Of a DNA stretch of 64,000 nt, positions 45,451-56,289 are shown one piece after another (the stretch's first letter is position 1; each line of letters starts with the position of its first letter). Source of the stretch: Aquatica leii (Eukaryota; Arthropoda; Insecta; Coleoptera; Lampyridae); contig CM069433.1 of the NCBI GenBank assembly GCA_035610365.1, positions 190,844,760-190,908,759 on the forward strand. The letters run 5' to 3'. The notes under the pieces are model-generated. The model was not told where the DNA came from. It searched no databases and was given only the letters and a program-made list of their open reading frames with translations. A program made the translations under genes and the position numbers.

Positions 45451-47205
45451 TATTTGTTTTTCTTACTTTATTTATTTTTTACTTTACTCTAACTACTTAA
45501 ATTTGTTTATTTGCTTTCATTTCTTTAATTTTATTTTAATTTGTTTTGTTTTTACTTTGTTTTATATTGATTTGAATTTGATTTCGTTTTTATTTTGTTT
45601 GGCGCAGCCAATAAGATAGCATAAGTTAGCTTAGCATGTAAGTGGACGAGCTGGAAGAAAATGCAGCGAAGCTAGATACTCCGAAAGGAGCATCTAGTTT
45701 CGACCTGCAAATGTAATCCGGAAAGTTACAGTCAGAGAGACTGGAGCAGGTTAGCTTAGAATTAGTTTTTATTTTCAAATAATGTAATTTTAAGCAAGGA
45801 AAAAAACTAGGATTAAGTAGAATTGTACTGTAAGCTTATTGTGGTATAATACCGATTCAGGAGAAGATGTAATGCCGAAAGGTGGTGCATCTGCATCAGC
45901 TTGCAATATTGTGAAAATTGCAAGTGGATCAACGCCTTTTGTTTGAGGCTGCTTCGGCCTAGCGTTTGATGGTAAATTAAGCAATGGTGAAACATTCAAA
46001 CAGTTACCGAAGCACGTCATCAGCTTGGAAATGACAGCAAATGTTACTCAGTGGAGTTGGATGCTTTTTTTACCCTATTATATGCCCGTAGGGCACTCAG
46101 TTATATAAACTTTGTGTAGATCATTTGTAGAACAAAAATCAAGGACCATTTCTGTTTAAAGAGACAACCGAGTGTGTCAAAATATCAAAATATCACAGTA
46201 TCAATTAGCAAATGTTAGACGGCAATTTTGACAGACTGGGCCATGATTTTTTATTTTTGCTGTAATTTTTTGTTGTTAAAATAAGTAAAACACTGTTTTC
46301 TATTACCCGTTTTATGGTTTTTTAATTACTGTGAAATTTAATGAAACAAGTAAGTGTGCTAGTTTGGTTTCATGATTTCATGGCATCATCGATTTTTTTT
46401 TAAATACAATTTTATTTCTTTCATTTTTAAGTTTTGGGAAACGGAAAGTTATAAAGAATATTATAGATAGATGAAGTACTTTTTTCTTTATAAAATATTG
46501 GTTCAAACTGTTTTTCTAAAATAATGGCTGCGTTTTCTGTCACCGCTCTGTATATATTTAATAGTTAGCCAGTTTGTTTTTAGACTATAAATAAAGATCA
46601 CAAAATACTGTGTTACTGTACGTTCATTATGAATTTTTTTAACGTCAAATTTTGAAAAAAGTTCTAAAACAATGAGTGCGGCATAAAAAATAATTCCTAA
46701 TTTAATGTACAATAATAATTCACACAGATTAGTTTATGCAATAAATATTGAAGAAAATGTCAATAATGAGTTTGATTAATAATAATTATAAAAAATATAC
46801 TATACTCTGTATAGTGTCGAATATCGTAAGTTTGGTAAAGTAGGCGAAAAAGTCTTTGCAATATGGCCGCGCACGGTTCAGTATACACGCTCGTTGCTTC
46901 GCGTAAATAATGATAAAAAGTACTTAGAAAATGTGTTTTTAAGTGAAATTAGTGATTTAAAATGAAATGGACTTTGAGTTAACGTTTGAGAAAGGACGTT
47001 ACATAGAAGAATAATTTTTTTAAGGTTAGTGAAATACTGTTCGTTCAATATTATTTGCTAATCAACTTTGGTATTTCTGTTACAATTAATTTGTAATTGA
47101 ACCATTATTATTGTTTGTGACTTTATACGTTTCAATTAGATAACTGGTTTTTAGGTTTTCTCTTTTGTGCTAGCTTAGGTTTTTAGGTTACTTTGATTTA
47201 ATAGA
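45451..47205. other. AT-rich intron, no recognised gene
   Basis: A 76-residue minus-strand frame (45790-46020) starts MTCFGNCLNVSPLLNLPS and sits in slightly richer sequence that also holds ATACTCCGAAAGGAGCATC at 45675. I do not recognise it. Nothing else stands out. Confidence 0.4.
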
Positions 47206-47639
47206 GTGTAACTCGAGGGGTGGTTAACTCCTAGAAATCCGTGTACAATTTGCTTGAAATCCCATAAAATCTTCAGAAATCTTCTTAAAATCGCTTAAAA
47301 TCTCTTGGAATTCATAAGATTTTTTAAAATCCCGTAAAATCTTTAAAAACCATGTAAAATCTTTGGAAATCTGTAAAATCTTTAGAAACCCCATAAAATC
47401 CTTGCCAAGCTTACAAAATAGCAAACAAACTACCGAATCTACCAATCATAGTTCAGCACCCACTCCTAAAAGTCCAGATATCGTTGTAATTGGAGAATTC
47501 ATGAAACTTAAAGTAAAAATGGAGGTGAAAATAGTCAATCGGTTTTAGTTTCAAATAAGCAGAAGCAGCAAATGTAGGCCTGGAAGTTTGGACTGGACCA
47601 GTTCAAATTTGTTGTCGGACAAACTTACAAGTCAGATAG

Positions 47640-49811
47640 TCAAGGTCAATAATTCCTACCGCAAATGTCTCCATTGCATAGAAAGTGGAAGGGTTCTTTT
47701 TACAACTGCAATGAACGAAATCATAAAAAACTAAAACATGCCGCTGAATGGATGCATTAATTAGTCCTAATTAGTTTCCCTAAAACTTCTAAAATATGGG
47801 ATGCCTGCCGAAAGGAAATAACTGCTTTAAAAGAACAAAAAGCGAAGGAAGTACCTGACCTAGACTGTGTTAATGATCCAAGTTTTGATGTACCAACTAT
47901 GTCCTCACATATTGTAGAGACTCTTAATACATCCTTAAAAGAACTTGGTAAATCACTCATTGATGTCAAAAAAAAATCAAAGCATTACTCTGCTAAAAAA
48001 ATAAAAAAGATAGAATCTTCAATGAGGCGAACATTATTTCCGCATTCTCAAGAGTGTTCTGATTATGAGCCAGAAAAACTGAAATTTTCTGTACTCTGTA
48101 ATCTAAATGCAAATTTTTCAAGTGCACATAGAAACATGGAGTGTACGTAATATAATGCAAGAATTTAATGCACCTAAGTATATGACAAGGCAAGCAAAAA
48201 AAACTTTTAAAATATAAGGGAATACTGGCAAGTCCTGATCAAAAACCGGGTAAAAGCCTATCACAGGATATAGTAGAAACAATGTGTTTGTTCTACGAAA
48301 GTGATGACGTAAGTAGAGTAATGCCAGGCAAAATAAATTGTGTTTTAGTAAAAGATGGTAATGGATCCAAAAGTACAGTTCAAAATAGATTAATTTTGTG
48401 TAACCTGCAGGAAGCATACATTCTTTTCAAAGTATCCTGAGATGAAAGTAGGATTTTGTGTGTAAGTGTGTAAGTTTGTGTTTGTACAATCCACCAAAAC
48501 GTCAAACTAATGATTGAGAATGCCCGCTTAGGAACATTAACTAATGGAGAATTTGCAACGTACAAACATTTTCTGTCTCAAATGTTATGCAACTCTCCTA
48601 CCATTGATTGTATCATGGGAAATTGCCATTCTGAAACTAATCAAATAACAGAAACTTTAGAGAATGTTTTTGAGAAAAATATGATATGAAAATATAACTT
48701 TTCAGCAATGGATTGCAGTTGGATCGGTGTAATCATGAGACAATACAAAGAGTTCAACTGAATTCCTTGAGATGCTACGTGACAAACTTGATCAGTTAGT
48801 TCGCCATGATTTTATAACGAATCAACAAAGCTCGTTTATGAATGAAGTAAAAAAAGCATCGAAAGAAAATGAATGTGCAGTCACATTAGACTTCTCAAAA
48901 AACTATGCTTTTGTAGTTCAAGACGAAGCCCAAAGCTACCACTGGTCAAGTGACTATGCAACAATACACTCTTTTGTAGTTTATTATAAACAAGATGATA
49001 AAGTAAAACATGTCAGCTATGTCTGGAGCATAATACAACAGCTGAAAAATTACTTTCTGTTTGATGTTGAGAAAATATATTACTTTTCCGATGGAAGCGC
49101 AGCTCAATATAATAATAAAAAGAATTTTTCTAATCTGTGTTTCCATAACCAAAATTTTAGAATAGAAACAGAGTGGCACTTCTCGGCTACAGCTCATGGC
49201 AAGGAGTCGTGTGATGGAGTTGGTGGTACAGTTGAAAGGTTGGCTGCAAAAGCGAGTTTACAGAGACCTTATGAAAATTAAATCCTTACGCGTCAACAAC
49301 TTTTTGATTGGTCGATTCAAAATATTAAAACTGTTAACTTTGGGCTTGTCAAGCAAGAAGAGTACATAAAAACTGAAAGGTTTGTGAGTAACCAGTTTAA
49401 TAAAGCACAGACCATAAAAAGAACTCAACAGTTCCATGCTTTTTTACCAATCAAAGACAACATGACCCAAATCCAAGTCAAAGTTTTTTCGTATGACACA
49501 AATTACAGCACAGTGACAACCACACAACTACTTGGGAAAATTTCAGATGTTAACGGTTATGTAACTGTAAATGGTGACTAGTTTATGTGTTGGATAAAAA
49601 TGAAAGTGAAGATAAAGTGAAAGTCACATTTCTGCACCCAGATGGCCCTTCCCCATCTTTTTCATATCCAACTGGAAATTCTGACATTTTGTGGACATGT
49701 TTAAATGATATTTTGTGTATAGTTGACCTTACTACTCCCACAGGAAGAATACACGGACTTTCTGAAGAGGACACGGCAAAATCAAATGAAGCATTGAAGC
49801 AGTTAGACAAA
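47640..49811 (+). pseudogene. Unassigned transposon protein, broken in several frames
   Basis: Pieces in order: ISFPKTSKIWDACRKEITAL (about 47770), a Lys-rich stretch (47899-48150), GKSLSQDIVETMCLFYESDD (about 48250, partly out of frame), then KYPEMKVGF, NARLGTLTNGEFATYKHFLS and CIMGNCH to 48640. An intact 169-residue centre (48772-49281) has LDFSKNYAFVVQDEAQSYHW, HSFVVYY, YYFSDGSAAQYNNKKNF and HGKESCDGVGGTVERLAAKA. It ends with QLLGKISDV and a C-terminal block (VKVTFLHPDGPSPSFSYPT, 49587-49814). I recall such proteins as multicopy and unannotated in arthropods. Conserved Asp (LDF, SDG) and His could be a DDE-type site, which is only a guess. Its position inside matched TIRs supports a transposase role. 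Confidence 0.7.
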
Positions 49812-49814
49812 TAA

Positions 49815-51189
49815 TAAATTGATTAGTCGGTACTGCTCACTTAAACAAAACTAATGATGTTTTATTAAAGACAAGTAATATTATTAAATACTGCTTATTA
49901 AAATGTTTTGCTGTTATTTTAAAGACTTCTAGATCCTAACTAAATTTCATACAATTTATTCGAGGTGTTGAGAAAATCTAAAACTTCAGGTAATTTATTG
50001 AATAACATGAAATAATTCTATACAAACTTCAGTAAAAAGTAAGGTAGAGGCGTTTCATTATGTCGTGAACTGACCCGGGTCGTGAATTGTGACCTTGAGT
50101 TGAAAATCGGAATTAATAAACCAAAAATTAATCATTTGACATGTCTATGTAAATCTCAAAAACGTTAATCTATTCAAAAAGTACTCATACTAATAAAAAT
50201 TAAAAATAATCACATATTTATATATTGAATAAAAATTTGTTTACTTATAATAATACCTAAAGACTTATTAATAACAAATACAACAACAAAATCAAGATAA
50301 GTTATGAAAAATGTATCGGCGAATGTTTGTAAGACGCATGATAGCAACGTTTTGACATATACGGACTACAGCGCCACAGTTCACGAGATTCTGAAAGAAG
50401 TCTATATTCTTTACCTAAGTTTAATATTATAACTTATATTAGTATATGAAAACTTATTTAAGCTTTTCTGAATTGCTTTTCAATTTTTCCCATTAGTTTT
50501 ATAAAAAAAACAGTATATTTTGACTAAAAACCTAATTATTTGTGCATTTTCGTAAAAACTGGGTTCACAATGTAATTTAAATGCAAATGAATCCATTGGA
50601 ATCCCATATATTACTTTGAGAATCCACTTATAAAAACACAATGAAAAACATGTTTTTTTTTAAATTTTCAAAAATACGCATTTTTAAGGTTTCAAAATAA
50701 AATTTTCAGTTCAAATTTGAAAAAAATATTTTCTCTTAATATATATTGTGTTGTATATCAAACTAAAGGGCATAAAGAAGCAACAAAATGACGCCACTGT
50801 CATCTCTTTAAGTCAACTAGGAGAGCTACAATTATAATTTTGAAAAAGTCGGCCGTGCATTTTTTGCGTTTTCTGTGAACTTTACATAGCTCTAAATCCT
50901 AAACGGGTAAATATTTTTTAACAAGATTTTGTATTTTTCTTAGCTTTAACAAAGACTACAAGTGTGCAAAATTTCAACCAAATCTAAGATAATGAAAAAA
51001 AATCCTTGTGTTGATTTGACATGGACTCCTAATTTTATTGAAATTTCTATTTTCAATGAACTACATTACTTTACAGAAATCGTTCTTCAAATAGTAAATG
51101 TTTCAATTTGCCAAGGTAACAAGTTATATACTTATGTCCTAATAAAAGAGGGAATATTATGGAATTCTTCGTTTAGGAGGGGCATGTAA
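49815..51189. other. Non-coding right part of the 4.54-kb transposon
   Basis: AT-rich, no frame of note. The 75-residue frame at 50962-51189 shows no known feature. Confidence 0.4.
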
Positions 51190-51330
51190 AACCACTTTAA
51201 TTTATTTTTGTGGCAACGTTTCGTGCTAAAAGCGAGCACTTCATCAGGCCAAAGAATAAAATCAAGTGGATCAATCCACCGACCAAGGACATAGGCAATT
51301 TTACGAGATTGTGTTTACTAAATAATAAAT
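51190..51330 (-). mobile_element. PLE-C 3' terminus
   Basis: Only the tail of a third Penelope-like family remains, identified by its hammerhead-like core. No coding sequence is attached. Confidence 0.5.
51218..51247 (-). ncRNA. Hammerhead-like core, PLE-C
   Basis: Minus strand: CTGATGA, stem II GTGCT/AGCAC (5 bp), then GAAACGTTGC. The full consensus core is kept. The matching 5' strand with the cleavage site was not found upstream. Confidence 0.55.
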
Positions 51331-51763
51331 AAAACATTAAACATAAAATGGTCAATAATTAATCTGTTAACCCAATTGCACTCCAAAACAAAAAAAAACT
51401 TTTATTAAGGGTTGTCGAAAATAGGGCAACCAGCTTTTAAATATAAAAAAGTCTCTTAAAGCCACTTAAATTCCCGCCAAATCTCCTGTAACCTTGAAAA
51501 AAATCCCTTTCAGAACATAAAAATATTCAAAATTTTTGGACATTTTAAAAAATACTTTTGAAAAATTTCTGAAAATCCTTGTAGATTTCCAAAAATCTTC
51601 AAACATATTCAAGAATCCCCAAAAATCTACAACGATTTTTAGAAATCCCCAAAATCGTTAAAGATTTTCAAAAATGTTTAAAAACCTTTTGAAATCCTAA
51701 AAATCCCCAAAAATCTGTAAAGATTTCAAATCTGTGTACAGTTAACCACCCCTTGGTGTAACT

Positions 51764-52390
51764 GTTGTGTATAGTAGGCTCGTAAAATATGGAATAAATT
51801 CATTATTTTCTAAATGATAAAGTTTGAGAAAATTTTCTCGAACACGTCGATTTTGTCTGTTTACATGTCACTTTTTTTCGTAATCTTTTGCTAGTTTTCT
51901 TTCCGAGTCATCGATTTTTTTAATGGTAACTCATTTTTTTCAATGGATTTTGAGTGTAAAAAAATGTGACCTTAAAGAGCAAAAACCCGTTTCAAAATTT
52001 CAAAAATGTAAGTAAAAGTTATCTGGCAGATCAAGCATCTTAGTGTTTTAATTTGGTACACTGGATATTTTTCTACTTAATATTTGGCATTCTAAAAAGA
52101 TTTACGGGCAAATTACACAGGTCTGCAACAAAAATGCTGTCTGGATGTTTTCAACTGGTTTCTATATATTTAGGTGTTCTGAAAACTAAAAAAATACTCA
52201 AAAAATTCCAGACCGTCAGGTTATTTTGCAAAACTCAAATATTATTATAAAAAAGGGGTTTTTTGAGCTAACTTGAAGTCATAAATAAATAGATACCATT
52301 TTATTATAGACATAAAACTTTCACCATAAAACATATTAAAGATATTTTTAGGGTAATTGGTGTATTTGTTTATAACAATTTAAATGCAAG
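51764..52390. other. AT-rich spacer
   Basis: No gene recognised. The 65-residue frame at 52053-52250 has no known features. The right end approaches the PLE-D terminus. Confidence 0.4.
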
Positions 52391-52420
52391 CTTTCGAACT
52401 TGGTCTAAGTTCTACGTCAG
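52391..52420 (-). ncRNA. Hammerhead-like core, PLE-D
   Basis: Minus strand: CTGACGT, stem II GAACTT/AAGTTC (6 bp), then GAAAG. Two positions differ from the consensus CTGATGA ... GAAA core, but the stem is perfect. Confidence 0.4.
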
Positions 52421-52599
52421 GCAAAATTAAATTAATTTGACAATTATAAAAAACTAAGGTAACTAAAAACAATAACTCGTAAGGGAACTAGATAATAGGC
52501 GCAAGTTTATTTAGCTACAGCATTTGCTCGAAGGTCTAAAGGAAAACCACCATAAAAACTCTAGACGTAGCTTAAGTGTCAATGGTGGGCAAATTAAGA

Positions 52600-53008
52600 T
52601 TAGGAAATAACAGATAACCATGTGTCAGAAAGTTCGTAACCACTGTCTCTATTGAAATTGTTAAGATGTTTAATAATTTCAATAGCTTCTCTAATCTTTC
52701 TTAATTTCCAATTCTTTGTTTTAGAAATTGTTTTAGTTTTCTCAAAGCTTATATCATGAAGAGTGTCAAGTGCATGTTCGGCAATGGCAGACTTAGTAGG
52801 TTGTATTAAACGAAGATGCCTTCTATGTTCTTTTAATCTCGTATCTATGGTTCTACCAGTTTTGCCAATATATACCTTGCCACAGGTGCATGGGACTTGG
52901 TACACTCTACAGGTATTGTAAGGTATTATGTTTTTTATAGGATTAAAAAGAAAAAAATACCTTACAATACCTGTGGAGTGTGGAGTGTACCAAGTCCCAT
53001 GCACCATA
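52600..53008 (-). pseudogene. PLE-D GIY-YIG endonuclease fragment
   Basis: C-terminal part of a fourth Penelope-like polyprotein. It reads VYQVPCTCGKVYIGKTGRTI, DTRLKEHRRHLRL, SAIAEHALDTLHDISFE and FNRDSGYELSDTW. The GIY-YIG core residues (V-Y, Y-I-G, the Arg of TGR and the downstream Glu) are present. Upstream, the frame runs into a fold-back duplication of itself (52962-53008), so RT is missing. The 3' tail continues to the hammerhead-like core at 52391. Confidence 0.85.
52885..53008. repeat. Fold-back inverted repeat at the PLE-D breakpoint
   Basis: GTGCATGGGACTTGGTACAC at 52886 onward, continuing through CTCTACAGGTATTGTAAGGTAT, is repeated in reverse complement at 52962-53008. Spacer about 35 bp. 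One 6-bp insertion (GGAGTG) separates the arms. Confidence 0.9.
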
Positions 53009-53229
53009 ACAAACTATCATTACTTTTTAAATAAATAACGCCCTGTATGAGCTAAATTAACAAACATAAACATGTTGTAACCTGACGTGCGTACTCCGAT
53101 AGTGTATAAAGTCGTGCGGTACAATTACGTGTTAACTCGTCATTGTTTTATAGATCTTGGTTCAATATAGTGCAATGTCGTCTGTGCGGATGTGTGTGAA
53201 TTTGTGGCGAATATATGGTATTAAAGCAA

Positions 53230-54790
53230 CCTAAATATTACGGACTTTGTAAAAAAAGTATACTTTGCGTATTTTGGCTTAAAGCTTGGAGATCAGGATA
53301 AAGTTTGAGAACCTCATAAAGTCTGCAAACGATGTGTTGAAGACCTTCGCAATTGCGAAGCTTTCCGATATGCCATTCCTATGGTATGGCGCGAGCAAAA
53401 GAACCATAGTGATGATTGTTACTTTTGTTCGTGTAATGTGAAAGACTATAATTCAAAACGGAAGTAGTCAATTTCATACCCCAATCTGCAATCATCTATT
53501 AGCCCCATCTCTCACGGGACTGAAATACCAGTGCCCAAGGCCCTTGCTACCTTGGAAGAGATTCGAAGTTTTGATGAAGATGGTGCTGTACCTAAACCCG
53601 ATGACAAGTCAAGTTTTGAATTTGAAGATGACAGAAGTCCGAAATTGTTTTCCCAGGGCGAGCTAAATGATTTGGTAAGAGAGTTGAGTCTTTCCAAAAA
53701 CGCTGCTGAGTTGCTTGGATCAAGGCTCAAAAGCAGGAACCTACTTATGCTGGGAGTATCTTCCTCCTGGTTTAGATATCGTGAGAAGTAGTTCACTTCC
53801 TACTTTGCCCAAAAGGACGAGTTGGTTTATTGTGCCAATATTCAAGGTTTAATGGATACATTTACGACCCAGCACAGTAGCGTATTTTCATAGATTCTTC
53901 ACAAAGAAGCCTTAAAGCAGTTTTGCTTCACAATGGCGGTTTCTATGTTTCCATTCCTGTCGGTCATTTGGTACACTTCAAGAAAACTTACAAGAACTTG
54001 GAATTAGTTCTTTGCAAATTGCAATATACAGACCACGGTTGGCAAGTGTGCGGTGATTTTAAAATGGTGGGCATGCTGCTCGGACAACAATCTGGGTTTA
54101 CCAAATTCCCTTGTTTTTTGTGTCTATGGGTTAGTAGAGATCGAGCAAATCGAAACTTTGGTGCCTCCTCATAAAGTTCTTCTACCGCCGCTTTATATAA
54201 AGCTGGGATTGATGAAGCAATTTGTGAAATCACTTCCAAGAGATGGAAATTGCTTAAAATACTTAATAGCAAAGTTTCCAGGCCTATCGGAGGCAAAGTT
54301 GAAGGAAAGTGCTTTCGTTGGACCAGATATTAGACGGCTTATGGCTGATCCACAATTTATCACAACTATGACGGATCCTCAACGAGAAGAATGGATTGCC
54401 TTTAAAGAGGTCTTATGGTAATTTTTAGCTAATAACGAAGACCCTAATTACAAACAAACCGTCAAAAGAATCTTAAAAGCATTTCAAGCTTTAGGTTGCC
54501 TAATGAGTTTAAAAGTAGATTTTCTTCATTCTCATCTCGATTACTTTCCAGAAAATTTAGGAGATGTGAGTGAAGAGCAAGATGAACGATTTCGCCGAGA
54601 TATTAAGGAGATCGAAAAAAGATACCAGGGAAGATGGAGCGTCTTAATGATGGCAGACTACTGTTGGACGCTTCAGAGAGACCTTCCACATGCTAGATTA
54701 AAGTTTATATTTGAAAAAATAGTCAACACCTTGAGCCTAGTAAGTATAAAATTTTATGTGTACTTACTGGAGTACAACGGGTTATTGAAA
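53230..54790 (+). pseudogene. Second unassigned multicopy arthropod protein, broken
   Basis: Pieces in order: an N-terminal cysteine-rich part (RYAIPMVWREQKNHSDDCYFC, given here in part), then VPKALATLEEIRSFDEDG, an open stretch ending SSSWFRYREK (53531-53791), a middle part in mixed frames (LMDTFTTQHSSVFS), LPPLYIKLGLMKQFVKSLP and DPQREEWIAFKEVLW (54053-54421). It ends with MSLKVDFLHSHLDYFPENLG (54503) and KRYQGRWSVLMMADYCWTL. I recall the HFLHSHLDFFPENLG type as abundant and uncharacterised in arthropod genomes, which suggests a transposon protein. The family name is unknown to me. At least three stops or shifts are present, and a GT donor-like site follows 54740. Confidence 0.65.
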
Positions 54791-54959
54791 TGCTTATTCA
54801 CATATAATTATTAAGGTTACTACGTTCGCGTTTCTCTTTCTTTATAGCGGCGATATAGAGACCGCAGAACTTCCAGGAATATATACGCGTAAATTTTATG
54901 GTAGAAAAAGCTACTGTTATTTACAGCAAGCCTTAGAAGACCTGACCTCGGCGAACAAT

Positions 54960-56190
54960 CAGAATAAATTATAAACGACTTTCAGCTTAGACCGCATAGT
55001 AGTTAAACACCCAGACTTTTTAGGCTTGGTCCTAGTCTCTCCTTGAGAGCGAAAACAAGAATCAGAACTTAGATTTTGCGGTATTGTCGTTCGTGGACCC
55101 AAACAAGCTGACGTTTTGCAAGACATTGCAGCTTGCATCTTGAGATTGGTAAATGTCACTGAAGGAAAAAGTGTAAATAATGATATTTATATCATTAGCG
55201 ATTAGCGTAATTAACGGAACTTATCTTTTCGTTACCGCTTGACTTACTTCGTTATTACTCGGTGTAAGTGTTTGTGTCCTTTCCAAGAAGGTTGATATTT
55301 GTCTTAGAGGATATAATACTGGTAGCCAAGATTTGCTGAGTCTTAAAACGTCTTCTCGGTTCAAGGGTTCAAAGAGATCCAAAACGCATTCGAAAAAGCA
55401 ATAAATCTAGAAGTCAAAAAAGACTTATCACCTCCTACTAGCACCGCTTATTTACCATACTCTATGAGTTCGACAGATAAGATAAGCAGAGTGCTAAAGA
55501 AACATAATATCAAAACTTACATTACGACTTGGTTTACAACTATTACAGACAAGAGGCTCTAAACATGCCGGAGTTTACAAAATTCCTTGTTCCTGTAGAT
55601 CAGACGGGACGCTCTATTGAAGTTACAGTAAAAGAACATATGGCTGACTGCAAACACCGCAGAGTTACATAATCAGCAGTGGCAGAAAACGTGTGGAACC
55701 AAGGACACACGTTAAACTTTGACTAAACTAAAGTGTTGGCTAGAACCCCTTTCTACTTTCCCAGACTAAGCCGCGAAGCTGTAAAAATGGAAAAACGTCC
55801 ATGTAATATGAACCGAAAAAACGGTTTAAGATTCAGCAAATCTTGGCTACCAGTATTAAATCTTCTAAGACAAAAAAGATCAACCTTCTTCGAAAGGACA
55901 CAAACACTTACTTTGAGCAATAACAAAGCAGTAACGGAAAGATAAGGTCCGTTAATTGCGGTAATCGAAAATAATATGTATATATATCGTCATCTACAAT
56001 TGTTCCTTCAGTGACATTTACTACTCTGAAGATGCAATGTCTTGCGAAACGTCAGTTTGTTTGGGTTCACGAGCGACAATACGGCAAAGCCCAAGTTCTA
56101 CTTCTTGTTTTGGCTCTCAAGGAGAGACTAGAACCAAGCCTAAAAAGTCTAGGTGTTTAACTACGACGCGGTCTAAGCCAAAAGTGGCTT
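54960..56190. mobile_element. PLE-E, truncated copies in inverted arrangement
   Basis: 54985-55312 (minus) is the reverse complement of 55880-56190 (plus). The plus copy (55313-56190) retains a decayed endonuclease: GVYKIPCSC near 55570, but the central YIG part is lost, followed by DGTLY and several stops. FNRKNG..FSKSWLPVLNLL near 55810-55860 corresponds to the usual C-terminal motif. The terminal repeat follows to about 56190. A fifth PLE lineage, distinct from A-D. Confidence 0.75.
56026..56050 (+). ncRNA. Hammerhead-like core, PLE-E
   Basis: CTGAAGA, stem II GCAA/TTGC with loop TGTC, then GAAACGTCAG. One core base off. The minus-strand partner near 55113-55141 has an extra insertion in this hairpin and AAAAC instead of GAAAC. 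Confidence 0.45.
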
Positions 56191-56289
56191 CTAATCATAA
56201 ACAAAATAACAGCAAAAACTCAAGATTTCATAATCAAGATAAAGTTGATATTGTCCTTATCCCGCTTAACGCTAATCCGTAGACGGATG

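Larger units (their letters stand above)
47214..51755 (+). mobile_element. 4.54-kb DNA transposon with 8-bp target duplication
   Basis: Terminal inverted repeats CGAGGGGTGGTTAACT (47214-47229) and AGTTAACCACCCCTTG (51740-51755) match at 15 of 16 positions. They are flanked by GTGTAACT on both sides (47206-47213 and 51756-51763), an exact 8-bp duplication. An 8-bp duplication and ends starting CAAGGGGTG are typical of hAT-like elements, but other superfamilies also make 8-bp duplications. Inside each end lies a zone of degenerate AAATC(C/T)TT repeats (47250-47405, 51480-51735). The only large coding relic is the unassigned protein at 47.6-49.8 kb. PLE-C is nested near the right end. Confidence 0.85.

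Noticed and set aside
46503..46712. Small frames in AT-rich intron (also 50962-51189, 52053-52250 and 62388-62639) as genes
   Set aside because: Length and composition are as expected by chance in such AT-rich DNA, with no motif and no splice context.
47214..51755. Firm assignment of the 4.54-kb transposon to the hAT superfamily
   Set aside because: The ends and 8-bp duplication fit hAT, but the protein lacks recognisable hAT dimerisation (hATC) or BED-finger motifs, and other superfamilies also duplicate 8 bp.
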